Below the pieces are notes generated by a model. It made no database searches, had not been told where the DNA came from, and saw only the letters and a program-made list of their open reading frames with translations. A stretch of 23,594 bases of DNA, taken from positions 1-23,594 of the forward strand of contig JAXDHR010000109.1 of the NCBI GenBank assembly GCA_034664425.1, read 5' to 3'. This stretch comes from DATBDM01 sp034664425 (GTDB lineage: Bacteria > Actinomycetota > Thermoleophilia > Solirubrobacterales > Solirubrobacteraceae). The translations under genes and the position numbers were made by a program. Positions 14,541 through 21,911 of this stretch are shown here, piece by piece (positions within the stretch are counted from its first letter, which is position 1; every line of letters begins with the position of its first letter).

Positions 14541-14780
14541 ATGGATGACCTGCTCGACATGAGCGATCCCGACCGCGTGGCGTACACGCTCGACCTCACG
14601 CCCGCGCAGCTGAAGGTGACGCACTCCGCGCTGAAGTCGATGCTCGACGACTTCGGCCACAAGGAGCGCGACGTCCTGCGCGTGATTCGCGAGGTGCTCG
14701 CGAAGCTGCCCGACGAGGCCAGCATCCGCGCGATCGACCTGACCGTCGAGGAGCGCCGGCGGCGCGGCGGCGCCGCCTAG
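14541..14780 (+). CDS. Small helical protein of unknown function (79 residues)
   Basis: A 79-residue acidic and helical protein without membrane segments or cysteines. Residues 18-60 (from LDLTPAQLKVTHSALKSML onward) have the heptad-like hydrophobic spacing of a helical hairpin. The C-terminus is basic (ERRRRGG). I do not recognise the family. Coding is supported by the -10-like TATCAT seven bases before the ATG, normal codon use for this genome and a position that fills the gap between pdxS and the amine oxidase gene exactly. Its TAG is one base from the stop of the convergent amine oxidase gene. A regulatory or protein-binding role would be a guess. Confidence 0.75.
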   Translation: MDDLLDMSDPDRVAYTLDLTPAQLKVTHSALKSMLDDFGHKERDVLRVIREVLAKLPDEASIRAIDLTVEERRRRGGAA

Positions 14781-14781
14781 C

Positions 14782-16293
14782 TCAGCGCAGCGCCGCGACC
14801 ACCTCGGCCGCCGCACGCTGCCCCGACTCGACGGCGCCCTGCAGGTAGCCCTGGAAGTCCTGCGAGGTGTGCTCGCCGGCGAAGTGGCAGGCGCCGTTGA
14901 CCTCCGACTCGGCCCCCGAGAAGCGGGTGTACTGGCCGATCTTCCAGTACGAGTAGGAGCCGCGCGTCCACGGGTAGCCGGCCCAGTAGTCGAGCGTCGC
15001 CGTGCCGTCCCACTGCCGGGTGATGCCGGGAAGCACGGGTTCGAGCTGCCCGAGGAACGACTTGGCGCGCGACGCCGGCGTACCCGAGCCGAACGACGCG
15101 CCGATCGTCCCGCCGGTGTAGTCCACGAGCACGCCGGCCGGGCCGGGCTGCGCCCGCGAGACCTCCCAGGTGTTCTGATAGCCCGTGTCGCCGTAGGTCT
15201 CACCGTTACAGCCCTGCGCGCGCCAGGAGCGCGACTTGAAGCCGAGCTGGAGCTTCGAGTTCGTCCCCATCCCGAGCTCGGAGATCGCCCACTGCTTGTG
15301 CTGCTCGAAGCCCGCCTTGGCGATGTCGACCGTCCTCAGCATCGAGAACGGCAGCGCCAGCACCACGCGATCGGCGGTCACGGTCTTCGTGGATGTCCCC
15401 TGCCTCAGCGTCAGCGTGTACGCCCCGCTCGAGCCGAGCCGGACCGCCACCAGCTCGCTGCCGAGCGTGATCTGGCCCTGCAGCTGCGCGGCGAGCGCCG
15501 CGGGCAACTGGTCGTTGCCGCCGTGCACGTGGAACTTCTCGTTGGACGGCCCGAAGAGCCGCAGCTGGCCCTGGCCGACGTACCCGAGCAGGTAGAGCAT
15601 GTTCAGCGCGCTCTGCTGCGAGCACTCGGCGCCGTACTCGATGTTGTAGGCGATGTCGAGCAGGCGGCCGAAGCGCGACGACATGCCGCCGGGCACGTAG
15701 GCCGCGATCCAGTCCGTGATGCTCATCGCATCGAGCTCGCGGCCCCGCGCCGTCGACACGTGGTAGGTCGTCGGGTAGGAGGCGGCCGAGACGTCCTTGT
15801 GCAGCTGCTGGTAGACCGCGTTGAAGTCGGCGGCCGCCTCGTCCTGCGTGTATGGCTCGCCGTCGAAGAAGTACAACGGCTCGGTGCCGCTCGTCTCGCC
15901 CTGGTAGAGGTTGTCGAGCGTGAAGCCGAGCTCCTTGACGAGCTGCTTGATCTCGATGTGGCCCGAGTCGATCAGCTCGCCGCCGTGCTCGGCGATCAGT
16001 CCGGGGTCGCCGAACGCGCCGCGGATGCTCCAGCAGCGGCCGCCGAGGCGCTGGCTCGCCTCGTGGAGCTGCGCGGTGATCCCGGCCTGCTTGAGCCGGT
16101 AGGTCGCGGTGAGGCCGGCCAGTCCACCACCCACCACGACCACGCGCGCGCTCGACGCGGCGCGGGCCTGCGGGACCCAGCGCAGCGAGGCCGCCGCGGT
16201 GGCGGCGCCGGCGGCGCCGAGGAGCTGACGGCGGGAGATCTGCGCGTCCGCGGCGAGGTTCTCGAGCCGGGAGGCGAGCGGCGTGCGGGCCAT
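14782..16293 (-). CDS. Flavin-containing amine oxidase with Tat signal
   Basis: A 503-residue flavin amine oxidase, probably exported folded by the Tat system. The N-terminus has SRRQLLG (twin arginines 21-22), then an Ala-rich hydrophobic stretch and a likely cleavage site near residue 45 (QARA). The mature part starts with the FAD motif VVGGGLAGL (54-62) and Glu78, followed by RLGGRCWS (82-89). The C-terminal FAGEHTSQDFQGYLQGAVESG segment is the conserved FAD/substrate lid of monoamine and L-amino acid oxidases. It would oxidise an amine or amino acid outside the membrane to an aldehyde or keto acid, ammonia and peroxide. Substrate is not predictable. ATG 16293 is six bases from a -10-like TAGTTT. 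Confidence 0.92.
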   Translation of the reverse strand: MARTPLASRLENLAADAQISRRQLLGAAGAATAAASLRWVPQARAASSARVVVVGGGLAGLTATYRLKQAGITAQLHEASQRLGGRCWSIRGAFGDPGLIAEHGGELIDSGHIEIKQLVKELGFTLDNLYQGETSGTEPLYFFDGEPYTQDEAAADFNAVYQQLHKDVSAASYPTTYHVSTARGRELDAMSITDWIAAYVPGGMSSRFGRLLDIAYNIEYGAECSQQSALNMLYLLGYVGQGQLRLFGPSNEKFHVHGGNDQLPAALAAQLQGQITLGSELVAVRLGSSGAYTLTLRQGTSTKTVTADRVVLALPFSMLRTVDIAKAGFEQHKQWAISELGMGTNSKLQLGFKSRSWRAQGCNGETYGDTGYQNTWEVSRAQPGPAGVLVDYTGGTIGASFGSGTPASRAKSFLGQLEPVLPGITRQWDGTATLDYWAGYPWTRGSYSYWKIGQYTRFSGAESEVNGACHFAGEHTSQDFQGYLQGAVESGQRAAAEVVAALR

Positions 16294-16299
16294 GCGCCG

Positions 16300-16305
16300 A
16301 AACTA
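16300..16305 (-). promoter_or_regulatory. -10 box for the amine oxidase gene (leaderless type)
   Basis: TAGTTT on the minus strand, six bases before ATG 16293, in the 82-base gap after the RpiR-type gene. It suggests the oxidase has its own promoter and is not only a downstream operon gene. Confidence 0.5.
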
Positions 16306-16375
16306 TTCGGGGGCCATCGCCCGGGGATAGCGACGGCGCGTCCAAAGTCGCGTCGCGCCACCTTCCGGAGCGTCC

Positions 16376-17230
16376 CTACTTCAGCTTGAATGCGCGGATG
16401 CGGTCGTCGTACTGCGCCGCGTCGCGCGCGTAGAGCCCGTAGGCGAGCGCCTGCAGGATCGAGAGCAGCCCGGCGTGCGAGCGCACGAAGGCCGGCGAGT
16501 TCGACGAGTAGTAGAGGGTGCGCTCGGACAGCTTGGCCACCTCGGAGAGCGTCGCGTCCACGATCGCGACCGTGTGCGCGCGGCGATGGCGGGCGATCTT
16601 CATCGCGCGGACGACGAGCGGATGCGGGCGCCCCGCGGAGAGGCCGATGACCAGCGTCCCCTCGTCGATGCGACCGAGCCGCGAGAGCGCCTCCTGGGAC
16701 GGCGACGCGGCGATCTCGGCGCGCACGTCGAGCAGCATCAGCAGATGGCGCAGGTAGGAGGCGAAGAACGCCATCTGGTCGGTGCCGGCGATCAGGATGC
16801 GCTCCGCGGCGGCGAGCGCCTCGATCGCACCGTCGATCTCCGAGCGCGAGACGCGCCGGGCGGTCTCCTCGAGGTTCACGTGGTCGGCGGCGACGACCTG
16901 CTCGAACGGGGTCTGGTCGAGCGAGAAGAGCGGGGCGACCGGCTCCAGGCCGGTGGTCTGGTCCACGCGGCGATGCACATGGCGGTACTCCTCCCGAGCG
17001 GCCTCCTGCAGCTCCGGGAAGCCCTCGAAGCCGAGCGCCTGGGAGAAGCGCACGACGGTCGAGGAGGATGTGTTCGCGCGGCGGGCAAGCTCCTCCGCGG
17101 TGTGGAAGGCGACCTCGTCGAGATGGTCGACGACGTACTGCGCGACATCCTTCTGGGAGCGGGAGAACTCATCGAATCGCGACGAGATGTACGCGGAGAG
17201 GGTCTGGTGGCCGCGCGCAGCCGGCGGCAT
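16376..17230 (-). CDS. RpiR/MurR family transcriptional regulator (HTH + SIS domain)
   Basis: A 284-residue regulator. Residues 8-77 form the RpiR-type helix-turn-helix domain (SQKDVAQYVVDHLDEVAFHTAEELA, then SSSTVVRFSQALGFEGFPEL). Residues about 130-270 form an SIS sugar-phosphate-binding domain (ILIAGTDQMAFFASYLRHLL, VIGLSAGRPHPLVVRAM). Such proteins sense a phosphorylated sugar and bind inverted repeats. The start at ATG 17230 is chosen because GAGGA lies eight bases upstream. An in-frame ATG at 17248 would add six residues, and the open frame beyond that overlaps rfbC. It is divergent from rfbC with a 7+7 inverted repeat between them, and is followed on the same strand by the amine oxidase gene. 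Its target genes are inferred, not shown. Confidence 0.92.
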   Translation of the reverse strand: MPPAARGHQTLSAYISSRFDEFSRSQKDVAQYVVDHLDEVAFHTAEELARRANTSSSTVVRFSQALGFEGFPELQEAAREEYRHVHRRVDQTTGLEPVAPLFSLDQTPFEQVVAADHVNLEETARRVSRSEIDGAIEALAAAERILIAGTDQMAFFASYLRHLLMLLDVRAEIAASPSQEALSRLGRIDEGTLVIGLSAGRPHPLVVRAMKIARHRRAHTVAIVDATLSEVAKLSERTLYYSSNSPAFVRSHAGLLSILQALAYGLYARDAAQYDDRIRAFKLK

Positions 17231-17250
17231 CGTTGCGGTCCTCGGCATGG

Positions 17251-17269
17251 CCCGTCGCTTTTCGACGGG
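17251..17269. promoter_or_regulatory. 7+7 inverted repeat, possible operator
   Basis: CCCGTCG (17251-17257), a five-base CTTTT spacer, then CGACGGG (17263-17269): a perfect inverted repeat in the divergent gap between the RpiR-type gene and rfbC. It lies 20 bases before one start and 31 before the other. It fits a dimeric regulator site better than a terminator, because no stop codon precedes it on either strand. The RpiR-type protein itself is the obvious candidate binder. Confidence 0.45.
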
Positions 17270-17287
17270 AGCGGCGATGAGTCCTTC

Positions 17288-17293
17288 TAATCT
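17288..17293 (+). promoter_or_regulatory. -10 box for rfbC-gluQRS (leaderless type)
   Basis: TAATCT, seven bases before ATG 17301. The inverted repeat at 17251-17269 falls where the -35 region would be, so a bound regulator could block polymerase. Confidence 0.55.
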
Positions 17294-17300
17294 CCCGCCG

Positions 17301-17852
17301 ATGCAGCGACTCCCCACCCGGCTCGACGGTCTCGCGCTGCTCGCGCCGCGCGTCTTCGGCGACGATCGCGGCTTCTTCGCGGAGACGTGGCGGGCGGACG
17401 CCTGGACCGAGCACGGGGTTCCGGCGACGTGGGCGCAGGACAACCACTCGCGCTCGCGCCGCGGCACGGTGCGCGGCATGCACTTCCAGACCGATCCGGG
17501 TCAGGGCAAGCTCGTCCGCTGCGCCCGCGGCAGCGTCTGGGACGTGGTCGTCGACGTGCGCCGCGGCTCCCCGACGTTCGGCGAATGGGAGGGCGCTGTG
17601 CTCGACGACGAGTCCCACCACCAGCTGTGGATACCCATCGGCTTCGCGCACGGCTTCTGCGTGCTCTCCGAGGCGGCCGACTTCGTCTACAAGTGCACCA
17701 GCGTCTACGACCCTGCGACCGAGCGCGGGTTCCGCTTCGACGACCCGGAGGTCGGCATCGAGTGGCCCGACCTCGAACTGCTTTGCTCCGAGCGCGACCG
17801 CAGCGCGCCGCGGCTCTCCGAGATCGCCGCCGAGCTGCCGTTCTCGGTGTGA
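17301..17852 (+). CDS. rfbC: dTDP-4-dehydrorhamnose 3,5-epimerase (RmlC)
   Basis: A 183-residue cupin epimerase acting on dTDP-4-keto-6-deoxyglucose, the third step to dTDP-L-rhamnose. Conserved parts are DDRGFFAETW (21-30), QDNHSRSRRGTVRGMHFQ with catalytic His61, Lys70 and the VWDVVVDVRRGSPTFG strand (79-94). IPIGFAHGFCVLSE (111-124) and Tyr130 follow. Length and residues are normal. The start at 17301 is fixed by the -10-like TAATCT seven bases upstream and by the family N-terminus. No rmlA, rmlB or rmlD is in the window, so those must lie elsewhere or the enzyme serves another dTDP-sugar. The stop overlaps the gluQRS GTG by four bases. Confidence 0.94.
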   Translation: MQRLPTRLDGLALLAPRVFGDDRGFFAETWRADAWTEHGVPATWAQDNHSRSRRGTVRGMHFQTDPGQGKLVRCARGSVWDVVVDVRRGSPTFGEWEGAVLDDESHHQLWIPIGFAHGFCVLSEAADFVYKCTSVYDPATERGFRFDDPEVGIEWPDLELLCSERDRSAPRLSEIAAELPFSV

Positions 17853-18733
17853 GCGCCGACGGGCGCTTCGCGCCCAGCCCGACCGGCACGCTGCACGTGG
17901 GCAACCTGCGCACGGCGCTGCTCGCCTGGCTGTTCGCGCGCTCCCGCGGGGCGCGCTTCCTGGTCCGCATGGAGGACCTCGACAGCGGCCGGGTGCGCCC
18001 GGGAGCTGCGCATCAGCAGCTCGCCGACCTCGCGGCGATCGGGCTCGACTGGGACGGCGACGTCGTCCAGCAGTCGGCGCGGCTGGACCGCTACGCGCAC
18101 GCGATCGCGGCCCTCGACGCCGCCGGGCAGCTCTACGAGTGCTTCTGCACGCGTGCGGAGATCCGCGCCGCGGCCTCTGCGCCGCACGGTCCGCTGCCCG
18201 AGGGCGCCTACCCCGGCACCTGCCTGCGACTGACCGACGCCGAGCGCGCCGGGCACCGCGCGTCCGGCCGGCGCCCGGCGCTGCGCGTGCGCGCCGGGGC
18301 GGCGCACCTCGGGTTCGAGGACCGGCTGCTCGGGCGGGTCGAGGGCGTCGTCGACGACTTCGTCGTGCGCCGCAACGACGGCGCGCCCGCGTACAACCTC
18401 GCGGTCGTCGTCGACGACGCCGCCCAGGGCGTCGGCGAGGTGGTGCGCGGCGACGACCTCGCCGATACCACGCCGCGCCAGCTGCTGCTCGCGCGGCTGC
18501 TCGGGTTGCCCGAGCCCGCCTACGCGCACGTGCCCCTCGTGCTCGGCCCGGATGGCGCGCGGCTGGCCAAGCGCCACGGCGGCGTGACCCTGCGCGAGCT
18601 CGATGCGGCGGCCGCGCTGCGGTGGATGGCGAGCTCCCTCGGGCTGCCGCCGGCGAGCGACCCGCGCACGCTCGTCGCGGCGTTCGATCCGGCGCGGATC
18701 CCGCGCGATCCGGCGGTCTGGGAGGGCCGGTAG
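17849..18733 (+). CDS. gluQRS: Glutamyl-Q tRNA(Asp) synthetase
   Basis: A 294-residue paralogue of the glutamyl-tRNA synthetase catalytic domain without the anticodon-binding half. It attaches glutamate to queuosine at position 34 of tRNA-Asp. It shows the ATP-site FAPSPTGTLHVGN (7-19) and RMEDLDSGRV (40-49), and the KMSKS-like LAKRHGG. The GluQRS zinc site is also present: Cys98, Cys100, Tyr121 and Cys125. The short length and that zinc site argue against a true GltX. The start is GTG 17849, overlapping the rfbC stop. The methionine-to-window frame extends further upstream but that part lies antiphase within rfbC. Confidence 0.94.
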   Translation: MSADGRFAPSPTGTLHVGNLRTALLAWLFARSRGARFLVRMEDLDSGRVRPGAAHQQLADLAAIGLDWDGDVVQQSARLDRYAHAIAALDAAGQLYECFCTRAEIRAAASAPHGPLPEGAYPGTCLRLTDAERAGHRASGRRPALRVRAGAAHLGFEDRLLGRVEGVVDDFVVRRNDGAPAYNLAVVVDDAAQGVGEVVRGDDLADTTPRQLLLARLLGLPEPAYAHVPLVLGPDGARLAKRHGGVTLRELDAAAALRWMASSLGLPPASDPRTLVAAFDPARIPRDPAVWEGR

Positions 18734-18736
18734 GCT
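18731..18736 (+). promoter_or_regulatory. Possible -10 box overlapping the gluQRS stop
   Basis: TAGGCT begins with the gluQRS stop codon and ends nine bases before ATG 18746 of the broken regulator gene. The spacing is a little longer than at the other leaderless-type sites here, so support is weak. Confidence 0.3.
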
Positions 18737-18745
18737 CTCGCCCAG

Positions 18746-21323
18746 ATGTTGGTCGGACGGACCCGCGAGCGCGCACGGATCGAGCGATTGCTCGCCGCCG
18801 CGCGCGCGGGCCGCAGCGGTGCGCTGCTGCTCCACGGCGACCCCGGGATCGGCAAGACCGCGCTGCTGCGCTGGACGATCGCGGAGGCCGACGGCTTCCT
18901 CGTGCTGGGCGCCCGCGGGTTCGAGACCGAGTCCGACATCCCGTTCGCCGGGCTCGGCGAGCTGGTATCCCCGCTGCTCGACCGGCTCGACGGCATTCCC
19001 GCCGTCCAGTCCGACGCGCTGCGCGGGGCGCTCGCCCTCGGGGCCGGCCGCCGCGGCCGACCGCTTCACGGTCCCCGCGGGCCTGCTCTCGCTGCTGGCC
19101 GTCGCCGCCGAGGACCGCCCGGTGCTGGCGGTGATCGACGACGTCCAGTGGCTCGACGAGCCCTCGCTCGAGGCGCTGCTCTTCGCCGGGCGCCGGCTCG
19201 GGGCCGAGGGCATCGCGATGATCGGCGCCCCGCGCGACTCGACCGCGGTCGCGCGCACGGAGGCGCCGTGGCTCGAGCGGCTGGCGATCGGCCCACTCGA
19301 CGACGCCGAGTCGCGCGCGGTCCTCGCCTCCGATGACGGCGCCGAGCGGATCGCGCCGGCGGTCGCGGATCGGCTCGTCGGCACCGCCGGCGGCAATCCG
19401 CTCGCCCTCGTCGAGCTGCCGAGCGTGCTCTCCGACGCGCAGCTGACCGGCCGCGAGCCGCTCGAGGAGCCGCTGCGCCCGGGCGCGACCGTCGAGCGGG
19501 CCTTCCGCATGCGCCTCGACGCTCTGCCCGAGACCGCTCGCCGCGCGCTGCTCGTCGCGGCCACCGCGCATTCGCTGCGCGTCGATGTGATCCAGGCCGG
19601 TGTGCGGGCCGCCGGCCTTGCGATGACCGACCTCGCCGCCGACGAGGACGCACGGCTGGTCAGCGTGCGCCGCGGCGAGCTCGAGTTCCGCCACCCGCTG
19701 CTGCGTTCGACCGCCTACCACGCCGCGACGGCCGCCGAGCGCCGAGAGGCGCACGCCGCGCTCGCCGACGCGGCGCCCGCGGGGAGCGCACCGCGCGCCT
19801 GGCATCTCGCCGGGCAGGCGCTCGCGCCCGACGAGGCGATCGCCGCCGCGCTCGACGCGGCGGCGCTCGACGCCCGCGGCCGCGGCGCCCATGCGAGCGC
19901 GGCGCGCGACTTCTCCCGCGCTGCGCAGCTCACGCCGGATGACGAGCCGCGTGCCCGGCGGCTGCTCGAGGCCGCCACCGACGCCGCCCGCTGCGGCGAG
20001 GGCGAGCAGGCTCGCGCCCGGCTGCTCGAGGCCGCCGGGCTCACCACCGACCCGCTGCTGACCGCGGACGTCCAGCGCATGATCAGGCACGTGGAGATGC
20101 GGCGCGCGTCCGCTCACGGGACCCGCGCCGCGCCGCGGCGATGTTCCTCGAGGCGTCGGTCACGCACATGATGACCGGCGTGCTCGCGCTCGGCGACGTC
20201 GCCGAGGGCGACGCGATGCTGAGCGCCTGCGAGCCGTACCTGCTCGAGGGGGATCCGCTCGCCGTCGCCGAGGTGATCGGGATGGCCGGACACGCGTCGG
20301 TCTGGATCGAGCGCTGGGAGCGCGCCCGCCGGGTCCTCGACCATCTCGTCGAGTCTGCCCGCCGCGCGAGTGCCGTGAGGGCGCTGATCTACCCGCTTGC
20401 GGCGCGCGCGCACCTCGACTTCCGCATGGGCCGCTGGGCGACCGCCCGGGCCGAGGCCGCCGAGTCGGTCGAGCTGGCGCTCGACACCGGCCAGCTCCCG
20501 CTGCTCTCGCATTCGCTGGCCGCGCTCGCCCGCGTCGAGGCGGCCATGGGCCAGGAGGAGGACGCCCGCCGCCACGTGCGCGAGGGGCTCGAGCTCGTCA
20601 CCCGCTTCCAGGGCGAGGCGATCGCCGCTTACCTGCACGCTGCGCTCGGCGCGCTCGAGCTGGCGCTCGGACGCGTGCCGGAGGCGATCGCGGCGCTCGA
20701 GGCCTCCGAGCGCACGGTGCAGCGGATCGAGGTGCAGCCGGCGATCATCCAGGCGGCGCCCGACCTCGTCGAGGCCTACGTGCGTGCGGGCCGCCGCGAG
20801 GACGCCGCCGCGGCGCTCGCGAGCTTCGAGGCCGGCGCGGAGCGCACGGGGTCGCTCTGGGCGCGGGCGGCCGCCGCGCGCTGCCACGGGCTGCTCGCGC
20901 CCGACGTGGACTTCCGCGCGCGCTTCGACGCGGCGCTGAAGCTGCACGACGACCTCCCGATGCCCTTCGAGCGGGGACGCACGCTGCTGGCGCTCGGCGA
21001 GCGGCTGCGGCGGGCCAAGCAGCGGGCGCAGGCGCGCCCACCGCTGCAGGAGGCACTCGACGCGTTCGAACGGCTCGGTGCCCGGCCGTGGGCGGAGCGC
21101 GCGCGCGGAGCTGCGGGCGACGGGCCGGGCCTCGGGGCGGCGCGCGGAGACCGCCGCCGAGCAGCTGACCCCGCACGAGCTGCAGATCGCGCTGCTCGTC
21201 GCCCAGGGCATGACCAACCGCGAGGCGGCGGCGGCGCTGTTCCTCAGCCCGAAGACGGTCGAGTACCACCTCGGCCAGATCGACCGCAAGCTCGATGTCC
21301 GCGGCCGCGCGCAGCTCGCCTAG
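18746..21323 (+). pseudogene. LuxR family ATPase regulator (LAL type), broken by three frame changes
   Basis: Joined across frames this is one protein of about 850 residues: an AAA/NACHT-like ATPase with Walker A HGDPGIGKTALL (30-41) and Walker B AVIDDVQWLDE (near 19128-19160), a long TPR-like helical middle, and a C-terminal LuxR helix-turn-helix (LTPHELQIALLVAQGMTNREAA, near 21168-21233). LAL proteins normally end this way and act as transcription activators. Frame changes: near 19040-19043, where a GGGG run has one G too many for ALALG-PAAAADRF; near 20105-20125, where VEMRRAS and DPRRAAAMFLEA are out of phase and closer together than usual; and at 21098-21107, a CG repeat where one CG unit seems missing before AELRATG. 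All neighbouring genes are intact, which favours real decay over poor sequence. The first fragment could still make a short ATPase piece. Confidence 0.85.
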
Positions 21324-21338
21324 CGTCGCGGGCCGCCG

Positions 21339-21869
21339 CTACGCGTCCGCGAAGTCCGGCGACCACTCCTGCGTCGCGTCGCTCTGCGGCGGCTCGGGTG
21401 GCCGCGCGTCGGTGATCTGCTCGAAGCGCTGCTCGACCACGGTGAGGTCGAGCATGAGCGCGTGCTCGTGGCGGCGCTCGACGCGGACGAGCAGCGCCGT
21501 GTACGCGGCGGCCGCCGCCGGGCAGGCGATGAAGCCGAGCAGCCCCGGCAAACCGAGGAGGTCGACGACGGTGATCGCCAGAAGGAAGCCGCCGGCTGGC
21601 GCGGTCGCCCACACCCCGGCGCGCTCACCACGCCACGCGAAGGCGATCCCGGCGTGCGCGTCGTCGACGAGGTGCGGGCGGCCGTAGGAGACGAACACCC
21701 AGGGCAGCGCGGCGAGCACGAGCGCACCCGTCGCCCACACCGCCCACGCCCCGGCCCCGGCGAGCAGCGCCAGGAACAGCCCGTAGGCGAGCGCGACGGC
21801 GGGCACGGCGAGCCGGACACGGGGATCCGCAGACCAGCGGTGGGAGGCGAGCGAGCGGAGGGCGTCCAT
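21339..21869 (-). CDS. Small membrane protein of unknown function
   Basis: A 176-residue protein with about four hydrophobic segments (roughly 20-35, 40-60, 85-105 and 107-128), then a charged C-terminal tail rich in Glu and Pro that probably lies in the cytoplasm. I do not recognise a family. The start is set to ATG 21869 because a strong GGAGG lies nine bases upstream, inside the longer alternative that would begin at GTG 21893. It is convergent with the broken regulator gene, with only 15 bases between the stops. Its role is unknown. Confidence 0.75.
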   Translation of the reverse strand: MDALRSLASHRWSADPRVRLAVPAVALAYGLFLALLAGAGAWAVWATGALVLAALPWVFVSYGRPHLVDDAHAGIAFAWRGERAGVWATAPAGGFLLAITVVDLLGLPGLLGFIACPAAAAAYTALLVRVERRHEHALMLDLTVVEQRFEQITDARPPEPPQSDATQEWSPDFADA

Positions 21870-21878
21870 GGCGTCGAT

Positions 21879-21883
21879 CCTCC
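21879..21883 (-). promoter_or_regulatory. Strong Shine-Dalgarno site that decides the start of the membrane protein
   Basis: GGAGG on the minus strand, nine bases before ATG 21869. It is the clearest ribosome-binding site in the window, where most genes start without one. Confidence 0.7.
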
Positions 21884-21911
21884 GTTTCGCCACGCGACGG
21901 GCAGCTCCTGC

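Noticed and set aside
14456..14725. Upstream extension of pdxS
   Set aside because: Antisense to the 79-residue gene; the PdxS residue numbering fits the start at 14455.
17169..20117. A 982-codon minus-strand open frame opposite rfbC, gluQRS and the LAL gene
   Set aside because: Low-complexity Arg/Ala-rich translation with no domain; a shadow of the plus-strand genes.
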